Shown piece after piece: positions 53,679-63,180 of a DNA stretch of 64,000 nt. The stretch comes from Nitrobacteraceae bacterium AZCC 2146 (GTDB taxonomy: Bacteria; Pseudomonadota; Alphaproteobacteria; Rhizobiales; Xanthobacteraceae). The stretch is taken from NCBI GenBank assembly GCA_036924855.1, contig JBAGRP010000001.1:2604001-2668000 (forward strand). Reading direction: 5' to 3'. A program made the position numbers and the translations under genes. Each line of letters opens with the position of its first letter. Within the stretch, counting starts at the first letter, position 1. Under the pieces are notes generated by a model. That model saw nothing but the letters and a program-made list of their open reading frames with translations, was not told the DNA's origin and did not search any database.

Positions 53679-54125
53679 ATGACCGCACCTTCTTTTATGG
53701 ATCTGGCGCTGAAAGCGGCCGAAAACGCCGCAAAAGCCGGCGAAGTTCCGATCGGCTGCGTGATCGTGCTTAACGGCGAGGTCATCGCGTCGGCTGGAAA
53801 TCGCACCATTACCGACCACGACCCGACCGCTCACGCCGAAATCCTGGCAATCCGGCAGGCGGCTGAGCGGATCGGCAGCGAGCGGCTGATCGATTGCGAT
53901 CTCTACGTGACGCTGGAACCGTGCACCATGTGCGCCGCAGCGATCTCGTTCGCGCGGGTCCGGCGGCTGTATTACGGCGCCGCCGATCCGAAAGGCGGCG
54001 GGGTCGATTCCGGGGTGCGGTTCTTTGCGTCACCTACCTGCCACCACGCGCCGGAAGTCTATTCGGCGGTAGGCGAGCGCGGGTCGGCGATGTTGCTACG
54101 AGAGTTTTTTAAGGCGCGGCGCTGA
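53679..54125 (+). CDS. tadA: tRNA-specific adenosine deaminase
   Basis: A 148-residue TadA that converts A34 to inosine in tRNA-Arg. Zinc ligands His52 (TAHAEI), Cys82 and Cys85 (EPCTMCAAA) and the general acid Glu54 are present; ADPKGGGVDSG is typical. The ATG at 53679 is chosen over an open extension to 53514. Its 3' end overlaps the convergent DUF6894 gene by 30 bp. Confidence 0.95.
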   Translation: MTAPSFMDLALKAAENAAKAGEVPIGCVIVLNGEVIASAGNRTITDHDPTAHAEILAIRQAAERIGSERLIDCDLYVTLEPCTMCAAAISFARVRRLYYGAADPKGGGVDSGVRFFASPTCHHAPEVYSAVGERGSAMLLREFFKARR

Positions 54126-54347
54126 CTCCTGCCCGGTCGCGCCCGCCACCTGCACGCGCATCACTTCATGGCCGTCTTCGTGAATGATGGAGACGTGGCA
54201 AGCGTGATCCTTGTAAATACCCTGCGATGCGACCTGGTCGGCAATCTTTTGCCCGTTGGCGATCGCGGCTGTGTCGTTCTCGCAATCCAGCCCGGCGTGA
54301 TCACGCTGGGTGATGCCGTTCTTGAGGTCAAAATAATAGCGAGTCAT
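54096..54347 (-). CDS. DUF6894-type small protein
   Basis: An 83-residue protein starting MTRYYFDLKNGITQRDHAGLDCEND, the pattern of the short DUF6894 family (Y-Y-F-D-L or similar, then G-D/E-E-x-x-x-A) common in Bradyrhizobium, Methylobacterium and relatives. Function unknown. The tail overlaps tadA by 30 bp on the other strand, so the exact C-terminus constrains both genes. Confidence 0.75.
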   Translation of the reverse strand: MTRYYFDLKNGITQRDHAGLDCENDTAAIANGQKIADQVASQGIYKDHACHVSIIHEDGHEVMRVQVAGATGQESAPRLKKLS

Positions 54348-54442
54348 GAAGACCCTCCAACGCCGTCAACGCGGTAGGGAACCATTGGTTCCCTACCGAA
54401 CATAGAAGCTGGCTGGGTTGTCCCCGTCCCCGTCTTCCACTT

Positions 54443-54651
54443 CTACGGCGCCGTGAAAAAGTCTCTCAGCGCAGCCGCCGTGCCGTCCGCATCCTCCTCG
54501 CAGAGAAAATGCCCGGAATTGATCGGCCGGCCCATGACACCATCGGTCGCAGCGGCGGCCCCTTGCCGCCGACGCGGGCGAAGATGCGGCCCGCGCTTGT
54601 ATGGATCCATTCGGATGCATAACCGGGAAAGGGATCGGCAAGGTCGGACAT
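54443..54651 (-). pseudogene. deleted alpha/beta-hydrolase (haloacetate dehalogenase-like) remnant
   Basis: The minus strand starts with an ATG at 54651 and reads [21 protein letters not shown], then [13 protein letters not shown], the N-terminus of a haloacetate-dehalogenase-like hydrolase. Then the frame shifts to unrelated residues. In another frame the end [22 protein letters not shown] and RDFFTAP-stop (54443) is the normal C-terminus of the same family, including the catalytic His in SGHF. About 230 codons of core are missing, including the nucleophile and the oxyanion loop, so it cannot work. Confidence 0.8.
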
Positions 54652-54683
54652 GGATTGCTTTCCGACGTTTTTGTCGCGCTGCG

Positions 54684-55967
54684 CTAGCGCTTCGCCCGCT
54701 CGCGTGCCACCGCCTGCCAGCCGATGTCGCGGCGGCAGAAGCCCTCCGGCCAGTTGATCAGCCCGATCGCCTCATAGGCGCGACGCTGCGCCTCGCCGAC
54801 GCTCTTGCCCGACGCGGTGACATTGAGCACGCGGCCGCCATTGGCGAGAATCCAGTCGCCGGAGGCCACCGTACCGGCATGAAAGATCTCGACGCCCTCG
54901 ATCTTTGCCGCGCGATCGAGACCCGCGATCCTCGTGCCCTTCTCATAGTCGCCGGGATAGCCTTTGGCCGCCATCACCACCGTCAGCGCCGGATCGTCAA
55001 ACCAGCGCAGGTCGAAATTCTTCAGCTGCCCGTCGCAGGAAGCCATCAAGGCCGGCAGCAGATCCGACATCAGCCGGATCATCAGCACCTGGGTTTCGGG
55101 ATCGCCGAAGCGGACGTTGTATTCGATCAGCTTCGGGCCCTGCTCGGTGATCATCAGGCCGGCGAACAGCACGCCCTTGTACGGGGTGCCCATCGCGCTC
55201 ATCGCGCGCAGCGTTGGATAGATGATCTCGTCCATTGCGCGGGCACACATCGCGTCGGTCATCACAGGCGCCGGCGAATAGGCGCCCATACCGCCGGTAT
55301 TCGGACCGTTGTCGCCATCGAAGGCGCGCTTGTGATCCTGCGCCGCCGCCAGCGCCAGCGCATGCTCGCCGTCACACAGCACGAAGAACGAGGCCTCCTC
55401 GCCGGTGAGGAATTCCTCCACCACCGCTTCCGCGCCGGCGGCGCCAAGGCCGCCGCCGAGCATCATGTCGATCGCGGCTTCCGCCTCGGCAATCGTCATC
55501 GCGACGACGACGCCCTTGCCCGCGGCTAGTCCGTCGGCCTTGACCACGATCGGCGCGCCCTGCGCGCGGATATAGGCCTTAGCTTTGTCTGCATCGGTAA
55601 AACGCTCATAGGCCGCGGTGGGGATATTGTTGGCCTTGCAGAGGTCCTTGGTGAACCCCTTGGAGCCTTCCAGCCGCGCTGCGGCCTTGCCGGGCCCGAA
55701 CGCCTTGATACCGGCGCTCGCGAGATCGTCGACGATCCCCGCCGCCAGCGGCGCTTCGGGGCCGACCACGACGAAATCGATCTTGTTGGCCTTGCAGAAT
55801 GCGATCACCGCCGGATGGTCGGCGATATCCAGCGCGACGCATTCCGCCTCCTGCGCAATGCCGGCATTGCCCGGCGCGCACCACAGCTTCGTCACCAGCG
55901 TTGACGCCGCGATCTTCCACGCCAGCGCGTGTTCGCGCCCGCCGGAACCGAGAAGAAGAATGTTCAT
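54684..55967 (-). CDS. purD: phosphoribosylamine-glycine ligase (GAR synthetase)
   Basis: A 427-residue ATP-grasp ligase, second step of purine synthesis. Seen: [19 protein letters not shown] at the N-terminus, [38 protein letters not shown] (purD signature) and [15 protein letters not shown] at 55967 gives the standard length; the frame is open to 56036. It is divergent from nothing immediate; the HTH operon lies upstream on the same strand. Confidence 0.97.
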   Translation of the reverse strand: MNILLLGSGGREHALAWKIAASTLVTKLWCAPGNAGIAQEAECVALDIADHPAVIAFCKANKIDFVVVGPEAPLAAGIVDDLASAGIKAFGPGKAAARLEGSKGFTKDLCKANNIPTAAYERFTDADKAKAYIRAQGAPIVVKADGLAAGKGVVVAMTIAEAEAAIDMMLGGGLGAAGAEAVVEEFLTGEEASFFVLCDGEHALALAAAQDHKRAFDGDNGPNTGGMGAYSPAPVMTDAMCARAMDEIIYPTLRAMSAMGTPYKGVLFAGLMITEQGPKLIEYNVRFGDPETQVLMIRLMSDLLPALMASCDGQLKNFDLRWFDDPALTVVMAAKGYPGDYEKGTRIAGLDRAAKIEGVEIFHAGTVASGDWILANGGRVLNVTASGKSVGEAQRRAYEAIGLINWPEGFCRRDIGWQAVARERAKR

Positions 55968-56060
55968 GAAATGCAGCCAGACCGGGTGTGGACGGATAAG
56001 CGCAGGGTTTAGCACGGCCTCCCGACGCCGCAACAACCGCCGAACCGGATGTGGACAGCT

Positions 56061-56369
56061 TTAATCGCTTTCCGGAGCCGAGGCCGCGATGATCTCGCGC
56101 AGGGTCGCCACATGGCGGGCAAAGGCGCCGCGCCCGGCGGCGGTCGCCGTCACCGTGGTCTGCGGCTTCTTGCCAACGAAAGCCTTGGCGACCGCGACAT
56201 AGCCGGCCTTGGCCAGCGTCTCGATATGGGCGCCGAGATTGCCGTCGGTGGCACCGGTCAGCTTTTTCAGCCGGGTGAAGTCGAGCCCGGTGGCGGCCGG
56301 CAGCGCATTCAGCGCCGCCATGATCTTCAGCCGCAGCGGCTGGTGGATGATCTCGTCGAGCTCGGCCAT
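56061..56369 (-). CDS. winged-helix transcriptional regulator
   Basis: A 102-residue winged helix protein: IHQPLRLKIMAALNALPAATGLDFTRLKKLTGATDGNLGAHIETLAKAGYVAV is a clear recognition-helix/wing pattern of the ArsR/HTH_34 type. No metal-binding Cys pair. It is the last gene of a leftward run (hydrolase, membrane protein, regulator), 2 bp after the membrane protein, and is the natural candidate to bind the palindrome at 57968-57984. Confidence 0.88.
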   Translation of the reverse strand: MAELDEIIHQPLRLKIMAALNALPAATGLDFTRLKKLTGATDGNLGAHIETLAKAGYVAVAKAFVGKKPQTTVTATAAGRGAFARHVATLREIIAASAPESD

Positions 56370-56371
56370 GG

Positions 56372-56926
56372 TTAGTTCCGGCGCATCCACAGACCGCCAA
56401 GTATCAGCCCGCCGCCGTTGACCACGGCCATCCACAATTCGAACCAGTTGCCGATGAAGGCATAGCCAAACAGCGTCAGCCCGGTGATGCCGAGGCCGAT
56501 CGCGACAAAGGCCGGCCCGATCCACAACCCGACGATGGTATAAACCATCATGAAATAGGTCGGCCAGAACACGCCGAGCTGGCGCGGCGTGAAATGCCCG
56601 AGCCCGATCGACCAGAGAGCGCCGAAGGCAGAGAACAGGACGTAGGCAGCGACCATCCTGAGATCGAAGCTGTGCCCACCCATTCGCTTGTAGTCGAGGG
56701 TACTGACCACGAAAGAGCCCGCAATACCCACGGCATTCACGGCTATCCAGATGTAACCGGCGTAGGGCGGCCACAGCCAGGAAGCGACATTGCCGAAGCA
56801 CGCCAACGCTCCCCACAGCAGCAGCAGCAGACTGGAAAAATTGTAGAAGCGCGATTGCCTGACCCGGCGCGCAATGGCGTCGATGTCCGACAGCGCCGCT
56901 GCGGCTTCGCTTGAATCGATGGTCAT
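56372..56926 (-). CDS. polytopic membrane protein of unknown function
   Basis: A 184-residue protein with about five membrane helices after an Ala/Asp-rich cytoplasmic head (residues 1-27). Pattern: FYNFSSLLLLLWGALACFG, YIWIAVNAVGIAGSFV, MVAAYVLFSAFGALWSIG, TYFMMVYTIVGLWIG and AVVNGGGLILGGLWM. Membrane proteins paired with this HTH class are frequent and may sense or affect its activity; that is inference. Start overlaps the hydrolase stop (ATGA). Confidence 0.82.
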   Translation of the reverse strand: MTIDSSEAAAALSDIDAIARRVRQSRFYNFSSLLLLLWGALACFGNVASWLWPPYAGYIWIAVNAVGIAGSFVVSTLDYKRMGGHSFDLRMVAAYVLFSAFGALWSIGLGHFTPRQLGVFWPTYFMMVYTIVGLWIGPAFVAIGLGITGLTLFGYAFIGNWFELWMAVVNGGGLILGGLWMRRN

Positions 56927-57924
56927 GACGAGTTCGCTCCGGCCTTGGCGACGTCATCGGCGATGATGGATACCGCCGCAGGCTCGCCGACGATGCCCAT
57001 GTGATTGATGCCATCGATGATCCGGACCGTCGCCCGGTTTCCGACCGCATCCCGATATTTTTCGGAGAGCATCAATTCGTCGGCGCCGCCCGCGAAAACC
57101 GCAATCGGCTTGCCGGCTGCTGCGAGATCATCGCGAAAATTCGTCGAGGTAGCGAAATTGCGCATCAGCCGGTACGAGTAGCTCACATTCAGAATCTTGG
57201 CCGACCCCGGCGGCACCGCGAACGCGACCGTCGGCAGCGATTCAGCCCAGGGGGCACCGAACCCGCGTAACAACGACAGCGCGATGAGGCGCGGAATATC
57301 CGCACTCGCCCAACCGCCGGCATCCTGGCGGGTGCTCGGCGCGTCGTAGCCGAGATACGGCGACAGCAGTACCGTTCGCTCGAACAGGTTCTGGATCGAT
57401 GAGCCCGCCACGCGCAGTGCAAAGCCACCGCCGGAGGAATGACCGATCAGCGTCAACGGCACTGCCGGATGGGTTTTACGAATGTCTCCGACGAGATCGG
57501 CAAGATCATCTTCGAGCTGGCCGAAATAACGAATGTCACCCCTGCTGCCGGATGCACCGTGGCCGCGAATATCCACCGCGTAGTTTTCCACCCCCCGCGC
57601 AGCTAGCGCATTGGACAGGGCCTGGATGGCGCTGCGGCTGGATCCGGAGGAGCCGTGCACCACAATGGCGATGCGGTCGCCCGCAGGAATCCGCGCGGGA
57701 TAATGCCGGTAGGCGAGGTAAGTCCCGTCGCGGGCCTGAAATTGCTCGACCGCAGGCAAGGTGCCGAAATCGATCCATTTGCGGGACTCCGAAATCGACC
57801 TCAGTTCCGGCGGCTGCCGCAGCGGCCACGCGATCATCCCGGCCAGCAGCAGCACGCCACATCCAAACAAGGCGAGGCTCCAGGTCATTACCTTGAAGCC
57901 GCCAGAGACGATGGTTGCGAACAT
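56923..57924 (-). CDS. membrane-anchored alpha/beta-hydrolase
   Basis: A 333-residue hydrolase with an N-terminal membrane helix (about 14-31, SLALFGCGVLLLAGMIAW). Nucleophile Ser in LIGHSSGGGFAL, oxyanion region IVVHGSSGSSRSAIQAL, and likely acid/base Asp in GGADELM and His in INHMGIVG. Resembles monoglyceride lipase/Hydrolase_4 enzymes; substrate unknown. The ATG at 57924 follows GGGAG. First gene of the operon with the membrane protein and HTH regulator. Confidence 0.88.
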   Translation of the reverse strand: MFATIVSGGFKVMTWSLALFGCGVLLLAGMIAWPLRQPPELRSISESRKWIDFGTLPAVEQFQARDGTYLAYRHYPARIPAGDRIAIVVHGSSGSSRSAIQALSNALAARGVENYAVDIRGHGASGSRGDIRYFGQLEDDLADLVGDIRKTHPAVPLTLIGHSSGGGFALRVAGSSIQNLFERTVLLSPYLGYDAPSTRQDAGGWASADIPRLIALSLLRGFGAPWAESLPTVAFAVPPGSAKILNVSYSYRLMRNFATSTNFRDDLAAAGKPIAVFAGGADELMLSEKYRDAVGNRATVRIIDGINHMGIVGEPAAVSIIADDVAKAGANSS

Positions 57925-57967
57925 CACGACATCTCCCAAACGAAGTTGAAACCTGAAAATACAGATA

Positions 57968-57984
57968 ACTCTGTAATACAGAGT
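57968..57984. promoter_or_regulatory. palindromic candidate operator of the hydrolase-HTH operon
   Basis: ACTCTGTA-A-TACAGAGT is a perfect 8-bp inverted repeat around a single central base. It lies 44 bp upstream of the hydrolase ATG (minus strand) and 78 bp upstream of xseA. On the minus strand TTGCAA (57993-57998) could be a -35 whose -10 would fall within the palindrome, a good position for repression. The regulator encoded at 56061-56369 is the obvious candidate. Confidence 0.55.
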
Positions 57985-58061
57985 AAATGGACTTGCAACG
58001 ACCGATTGGCCGTGGCGGCCAAAATCCCTACTTTGGGGTCCAACCTGAAAGTCCCGATTCG

Positions 58062-59720
58062 ATGTCCAAGAGCACTGTCACGAGCACTGTCAACGCGCCG
58101 TCCAAGATCGCTGCCGCCGAAGGCCTGCCCAATTCGCCGGAATTCACCGTCTCCGAGCTGTCCTCGGCGCTGAAGCGGACGGTGGAGGACGCCTATGGCC
58201 ATGTCCGGGTGCGCGGCGAGATTTCCGGCTTTCGCGGGCCGCATTCTTCCGGACACTGCTATTTCGCGCTCAAGGACGAGAGCGCCAAGATCGAGGCGGT
58301 GATCTGGAAGGGCGTCCACAGCCGGATGCGCTTCAAGCCTCAGGAAGGCCTTGAAGTCATCGCCACCGGCAAGCTGACCACCTATCCCGGCTCGTCAAAG
58401 TACCAGATCGTCATCGAAGCTATCGAGCCGGCCGGCGTCGGCGCGCTGATGGCCCTGATGGAAGAGCGCAAGCGCAAGCTCGGCGCCGAGGGCCTGTTCG
58501 ACGAATCCCGCAAGCAATTGCTGCCATGGCTGCCCGAGGTGATCGGCGTCGTGACCTCCCCCACCGGCGCAGTGATCCGCGACATCCTGCATCGGCTCGC
58601 GGATCGGTTTCCGCGTCGGGTGCTGGTGTGGCCGGTGAAGGTGCAGGGCGAAGGCTCCGCCGAGCAGGTCGCCGCCGCGATATCAGGCTTCAATGCGCTA
58701 CCCGAGGGCGGCCGGATCCCGCGGCCCGATCTCTTGATCGTCGCGCGCGGTGGCGGTTCGCTGGAGGACCTGTGGTCGTTCAACGAGGAAATCGTGGTGC
58801 GTGCCGCCGCCGACAGCATGATCCCGCTGATCTCGGCTGTGGGCCACGAGACCGACATCACGCTGATCGATTTCGCCGCCGACAAGCGGGCGCCGACACC
58901 CACCGCCGCCGCCGAAATGGCCGTGCCGGTGCGCGCCGAACTGTTCGTGGAAATCTCCGCCTATGAGCGCCGCATGATGCTGTGCTGGCAGCGCGCCCAG
59001 GATTCCCGCCGCAACGAGCTGCGCGCCGCGACGCGCGCGCTGCCGGCCGCGAGCGAATTGCTGGCGATCCCGCGGCAGCGGCTCGATGGCGCCACCGCCT
59101 CGCTGCCGCGCGCGCTGAAGGCCAATACACATGCGCATCATCGTCGTTTTGCGCAGGCCAGCGCCGGCCTGACGCTGCGCGTACTGCGCGCGCAGATATC
59201 ACAGGCAACGCAGCGCTTGACGGTTTCAGGCGAGCGTTTGAATTTGTCGTCACGCGCGCTGCTGCGGCAGCGCCGCGATCGCTTTGCCGGCCTCGAAGTG
59301 CGGCTGAAAGCCTCGAAGCTCGCCAATGCGCAGGCGCAGCGCAACGCCATTGCGCGCGACCGCGAACGTGCGCTCCGTCTCGCCGAACGCGCCCATCGCG
59401 CGCTGGCGACTATGGTGCAACGCCAGCAGGCCCGCGTGCTGACGTCCGGCCAGTTGCTCGCCGCCCTCTCCTACCGCAGCGTACTCGCGCGCGGCTTCGC
59501 GCTGGTGCGCGACGAGCAAGGCACCGCATTGCATGCGGCAGCCAGCATCGGCCCCGGCGCCCGTCTCAGCCTCGAATTCGCCGACGGCCGCGTCGGCGCG
59601 ACCGCGGATATGGACCGCGCCCCGGCAACGGCACGGGACGCGAAGCCAGCGGTAAATTCGGCGGCGCCAGCAGCCGCACCGAAGCGCGTGAAGCCGGTCG
59701 ATCAGGGGACCTTGTTCTAA
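58062..59720 (+). CDS. xseA: exodeoxyribonuclease VII large subunit
   Basis: A 552-residue XseA. N-terminal OB fold ([45 protein letters not shown]), then the nuclease core ([65 protein letters not shown]) and the long coiled-coil C-terminal region that binds XseB, which is not encoded nearby. The ATG at 58062 is chosen over an extension to 57987. Confidence 0.96.
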   Translation: MSKSTVTSTVNAPSKIAAAEGLPNSPEFTVSELSSALKRTVEDAYGHVRVRGEISGFRGPHSSGHCYFALKDESAKIEAVIWKGVHSRMRFKPQEGLEVIATGKLTTYPGSSKYQIVIEAIEPAGVGALMALMEERKRKLGAEGLFDESRKQLLPWLPEVIGVVTSPTGAVIRDILHRLADRFPRRVLVWPVKVQGEGSAEQVAAAISGFNALPEGGRIPRPDLLIVARGGGSLEDLWSFNEEIVVRAAADSMIPLISAVGHETDITLIDFAADKRAPTPTAAAEMAVPVRAELFVEISAYERRMMLCWQRAQDSRRNELRAATRALPAASELLAIPRQRLDGATASLPRALKANTHAHHRRFAQASAGLTLRVLRAQISQATQRLTVSGERLNLSSRALLRQRRDRFAGLEVRLKASKLANAQAQRNAIARDRERALRLAERAHRALATMVQRQQARVLTSGQLLAALSYRSVLARGFALVRDEQGTALHAAASIGPGARLSLEFADGRVGATADMDRAPATARDAKPAVNSAAPAAAPKRVKPVDQGTLF

Positions 59721-59821
59721 CGCGCGGCGCCTTTAATCCGCGACGGCACAGCCTTATTTATGCTAGGAATTTTGCAACAGATGCTGCCTGGCGCTGGCGC
59801 CGGAACAATAAGGAATAGACC

Positions 59822-60046
59822 GTGCTGAATAAATTTGGCCCCTCCGGCAGCGGCGAAGCGCAACTGCAATATCTCGACGGCGATTTCCGCGTGGTGTCGC
59901 CGGGCACCTATGTGAGCTGCGCCATCACCGGCGAGCGGATTCCACTCGACGAATTGAAATACTGGAGCGTCGACCTGCAGGAAGCCTATGCGGTGCCAAC
60001 CGCGGTGCTGCAGCGACATTATCCGGGCGCGCTAAAGGCGAGCTGA
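59822..60046 (+). CDS. DUF2093-domain protein
   Basis: A 74-residue alphaproteobacterial protein. Start is GTG at 59822 with AAGGA upstream. The pattern LQYLDGDFRVVSPGTYVSCAITGERIPLDELKYWSVDLQEAY matches DUF2093, in which the C-A-I-T-G segment is conserved. Small, cytoplasmic, function unknown. It follows xseA by 101 bp and often neighbours xseA or lpxK in this group. Confidence 0.9.
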   Translation: MLNKFGPSGSGEAQLQYLDGDFRVVSPGTYVSCAITGERIPLDELKYWSVDLQEAYAVPTAVLQRHYPGALKAS

Positions 60047-60051
60047 GACTC

Positions 60052-60170
60052 GTAGCCCGGATGGAGCGAAGCACAATCCGGTACTCTCTCGACGCGGCAA
60101 AACTATCCCGGATTTCGCGGAGTTTATCATCGGGCGCGCTTCACGCGACCCGTTGGCTTCACCGGGCTAC
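60052..60170. repeat. palindromic repeat, family B (copy 2)
   Basis: GTAGCCCGGATGGAGCGAAGC...ATCCGG at 60052-60081 pairs with CCGGATTTCGCGG and CCGGGCTAC (60108-60170) in an extended imperfect structure. It fills the gap between convergent DUF2093 and lpxK and reaches the lpxK stop. Confidence 0.7.
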
Positions 60171-61177
60171 AACCTGAACTTCTTCGCCCGCGCGAGATTC
60201 AGCCGCTCGCTGACGAACGCCCGCCACGCCGCCGCATCCTCGAATTGCAGCGTCACCGCAAAAGGCATGATTAGCGCCGCAGCCGGCATATCGCGCAATT
60301 TCACAAAATCCTTTTCCGTCGTCACCAGCGTCAGCGCATCGCGCTGCGCCTGCGCGACCATCGCGTCGATCTCGCCTGGCGTATATGGGTGATGATCGGC
60401 AAAGGCCTTCTCGACCGCGACGTCCACGCCGCTATTGCGCAGCGTGCGAAAGAAGCGCTGGGGATCGCCGATCCCTGCAAACGCCAGCACGCGCTTGCCG
60501 CGCAAGGCAGCGACCGACGCTTCATCCGGCACAAGCCGCGCGGTCAGCACTGGGCAGCCCTTGGTTGCGACCAGCGTCGCGACGCCACTCGCCGCCATGC
60601 CATTGCCCACGATCACCAGCGCATCGGTGCGCGCGATCTGCAGATCCAGCGGCGCGCGCAGCGGGCCCGCGGGGAGCACGCGACCGTTGCCGAGACCGCG
60701 GTCGCCATCGATCACGATGATCGAGGCGTCCTTCGCCACAGCAGGATTCTGAAACCCGTCATCCATCACGATCACGCTGGCGCCGGTCGAGCGCGCCAGC
60801 GCAGCTCCCGCGACACGATCGCGCGAGATCACCACCGTCACGCCCCGCGCCATCATCAGCGGTTCATCGCCGACATCGGCAGCGCCATGCCTTGCGGGAT
60901 CGACCTTGATCGGGCCGCGTAGTTTGCCGCCGTAGCCGCGGCTCAGCACCACCGGCACTTCGCCCAGTTCGCGCAGCAGAGCCACCAGCACCAGCGTAGT
61001 CGGCGTCTTGCCGGCGCCGCCGACATGATAATTGCCGATGCAGAGCACGGGAATGCCGACATCGACGCCGGAGCGCGCCATCCGGCTGCCGGCGATCTCG
61101 CCATAAACGGCGCCGAGCGGCATCAGCAGGCGCGACAGCCACGTCGACGGCGGCCGCCAGAACGCCGGCTCATGCAT
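60167..61177 (-). CDS. lpxK: tetraacyldisaccharide 4'-kinase
   Basis: A 336-residue inner-membrane LpxK that phosphorylates the lipid A precursor at the 4' position. The P-loop is NYHVGGAGKTPTTL near residue 52, with SRGYGGKLRGP, DDGFQNPAVAKD and the LVTTEKDFVKLRDM C-terminal segment. A membrane helix lies near the N-terminus. It overlaps waaA by 8 bp as the last gene of the lipid A/Kdo operon. Whether the 4' phosphate is later removed or modified cannot be read here. Confidence 0.95.
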   Translation of the reverse strand: MHEPAFWRPPSTWLSRLLMPLGAVYGEIAGSRMARSGVDVGIPVLCIGNYHVGGAGKTPTTLVLVALLRELGEVPVVLSRGYGGKLRGPIKVDPARHGAADVGDEPLMMARGVTVVISRDRVAGAALARSTGASVIVMDDGFQNPAVAKDASIIVIDGDRGLGNGRVLPAGPLRAPLDLQIARTDALVIVGNGMAASGVATLVATKGCPVLTARLVPDEASVAALRGKRVLAFAGIGDPQRFFRTLRNSGVDVAVEKAFADHHPYTPGEIDAMVAQAQRDALTLVTTEKDFVKLRDMPAAALIMPFAVTLQFEDAAAWRAFVSERLNLARAKKFRL

Positions 61178-62474
61178 CGGTCGCTCCCATTTCGAGCTGC
61201 AGTTGCAGCAGATAGGGCTCCAGCGCATTCAGCGTGCGCTCCAGCGCGCCGCCGAGCCGCTCCACCACCTGCACGGCGGCCTCGATCGAGGCATCGCGCA
61301 CCGCCGGATTGCCGAGCATCTGGCCAAGCTGTTTGACCAACTGCTCCGACGAAACCGCCTGCCGGGCGCCGCCAGCGGCATCGAGCGCTTCATAGACCTC
61401 GGTGAAATTGAACACATGCGGGCCGTGCACGATGGAAGCACCGAGCTTCACCGCCTCGATCGGATTCTGCCCGCCATGGGGCACCAGCGAGCCGCCCATG
61501 AACACCACCGGCGACAGCCGGTAGAACAGGCCAAGTTCGCCCATGGTGTCGGCAACATAGATGTCGGTAATCGCGGTCGGCAATTCCTCGCGCGAACGCA
61601 GCGCCACCTGCGCGCCGGTCGCGGCGATCATCCGTGCGATGCCTTCGCCGCGATGGGCGTGGCGCGGCACGATCACGGTGAGCAGCGAAGGGAAGAAACT
61701 CGCCAGCGTCTTGTGGGTCTCCAGCAAAATCTCTTCTTCGCCGGGATGGGTCGAGGACGCCACGATGACGGGGCGACCGCGCGTCACCGACATCAGTTTT
61801 TCCAGCTTCGCCGGATCGACCGGCGGCGCCTGCACGTCGAGTTTGAGATTGCCGGTGACGAGGATGTTGCGCGAGCCCAGCGCGGCAAAACGTTCGGCAT
61901 CGGTGTCGGATTGTGCGAGGCAGAGGTCGAAACGGCCAAGCAGCGCGCCGATGGTCGCCGACAGCCTTTGCCAGCGCGGAAACGAACGCTGCGACATCCG
62001 GCCGTTGATCAGCACCATCGGCAGCCGCCTGCTGGCGGCGGAGAGGATCAGGTTCGGCCAGATATCCGATTCGATGAACAGCGCCAGACCCGGCTGCCAG
62101 TGATCGAGAAACCGCGCCACGAAGCGCGGCGAATCATAGGGGATGTATTGGTGGATGATATCGGCCGGGAAGCGCCTGGCGATGATCGCAGCCGAGGTCA
62201 CCGTGCCCGAGGTCAGCAGGATGCGGATATTGAGCGCGCGCAGCCGCTCGATCAGCGCCGCCACAGCCAGCACCTCGCCGACGCTGGCGCCGTGAATCCA
62301 GATCAGCGGCCCCGAAGGCCGCAAGACATCGGTGATGCCGCGGCGCTCGTCGGTGCGCGCCGGATCTTCCTTGTTCTGCTTCAGCCGCTGCTTGATCAGC
62401 ACCGGCGCCAGGGGCGCCAGCACCGCGGAGAGTTTGCGATAGACGCGCAGCGTCATCGGCAAAGAGCTAGGCAT
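61170..62474 (-). CDS. waaA: 3-deoxy-D-manno-octulosonic acid transferase
   Basis: A 434-residue GT30 glycosyltransferase that adds Kdo to lipid A. Motif IWIHGASVGEVLA contains the catalytic Glu; also ALFIESDIWPNLIL, LVTGNLKLD, ASSTHPGEEEILL and FMGGSLVPHGGQNPIEA (CMP-Kdo site). The N-terminal helix anchors it in the inner membrane. The ATG at 62474 overlaps the DUF374 stop by 8 bp. Confidence 0.96.
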   Translation of the reverse strand: MPSSLPMTLRVYRKLSAVLAPLAPVLIKQRLKQNKEDPARTDERRGITDVLRPSGPLIWIHGASVGEVLAVAALIERLRALNIRILLTSGTVTSAAIIARRFPADIIHQYIPYDSPRFVARFLDHWQPGLALFIESDIWPNLILSAASRRLPMVLINGRMSQRSFPRWQRLSATIGALLGRFDLCLAQSDTDAERFAALGSRNILVTGNLKLDVQAPPVDPAKLEKLMSVTRGRPVIVASSTHPGEEEILLETHKTLASFFPSLLTVIVPRHAHRGEGIARMIAATGAQVALRSREELPTAITDIYVADTMGELGLFYRLSPVVFMGGSLVPHGGQNPIEAVKLGASIVHGPHVFNFTEVYEALDAAGGARQAVSSEQLVKQLGQMLGNPAVRDASIEAAVQVVERLGGALERTLNALEPYLLQLQLEMGATDA

Positions 62475-63180
62475 GACCGGCCTCTTCCGGACGGCCGACG
62501 GCGATATACGCGCGCCGCGTGGCATCGTTCAGCGTCGCCTCGAGCCGCAGCCGCAGCGTTTCCATCACCGCCTGGTCGGCGTCCGCCGGCACTTCGATCG
62601 GCTCGCCCCCGACCAGCACGCCGCGGCCGAACGGCAGGTTGATGGTGGTGCGGTCCCAGTTCTTGAGCTGGATGAACCGGCTGGTGGCCATCGCGAACGG
62701 CATGATCGGCCGGCCGCTTTCGCGCGCCAGCATGATGATGCCCATTCCGGCGACGCGCGAGCGCTTCGGCACATCGGCGGTCAGCGCCATGTTGATGCCC
62801 TGCTCCAGCACCCGCACCATTTCCTTGAAAGCGCCGACACCGCCCTTGCGGTGAAATGCGCCGCCATGGTCGCCGGAACCGCGCACGGTGCCGATACCGA
62901 GCCGCTCGGCAGCCAGCGCGTTGAACTCGCCGTCACGATGTTTCGAGATCAGCACGGCGCCGCGATAGTCCTTCTGCCGGATGAACGGCGTCATGAAATG
63001 TTGGCCGTGCCAGAACGCCAGGATCACCGGCATCTGCGGCTCGACGATGTCGTAGACATCGGGCGGATCAAGCGTGAATCTATTGGTCTTCCACACCAGC
63101 CGCAGGAATTCGGCCGCGAGAAATCCCGCGGCGCGCTGAACCCAGCTGCTGCGCAGCGTGTTTCGAAGCAGTCGTTTCAA
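62467..63180 (-). CDS. DUF374-type lysophospholipid/lipid A acyltransferase-family protein
   Basis: A 237-residue DUF374 protein. The segment MPVILAFWHGQHFMTPFIR supplies the acyltransferase-like W-H-G-Q motif, followed by LISKHRDGEFNALAAERLGIGTVRGSG and ALTADVPKRSRVAGMGIIMLARESGRPIMP. These belong to an LpxL/PlsC-like superfamily. Placement before waaA and lpxK suggests a role in lipid A or envelope acylation, but the donor and acceptor are unknown. Overlaps DUF4170 by 4 bp (ATGA). Confidence 0.88.
   Translation of the reverse strand: MKRLLRNTLRSSWVQRAAGFLAAEFLRLVWKTNRFTLDPPDVYDIVEPQMPVILAFWHGQHFMTPFIRQKDYRGAVLISKHRDGEFNALAAERLGIGTVRGSGDHGGAFHRKGGVGAFKEMVRVLEQGINMALTADVPKRSRVAGMGIIMLARESGRPIMPFAMATSRFIQLKNWDRTTINLPFGRGVLVGGEPIEVPADADQAVMETLRLRLEATLNDATRRAYIAVGRPEEAGHA

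Noticed and set aside
54684..57924. Genomic island or prophage around the pseudogene and HTH operon
   Set aside because: No integrase, phage gene, tRNA target or direct repeat is seen, and base composition is like the neighbours.
61203..62642. 479-codon open frame antisense to waaA
   Set aside because: Sense strand is WaaA with all motifs; the antisense translation is His/Arg/Gln-rich junk.
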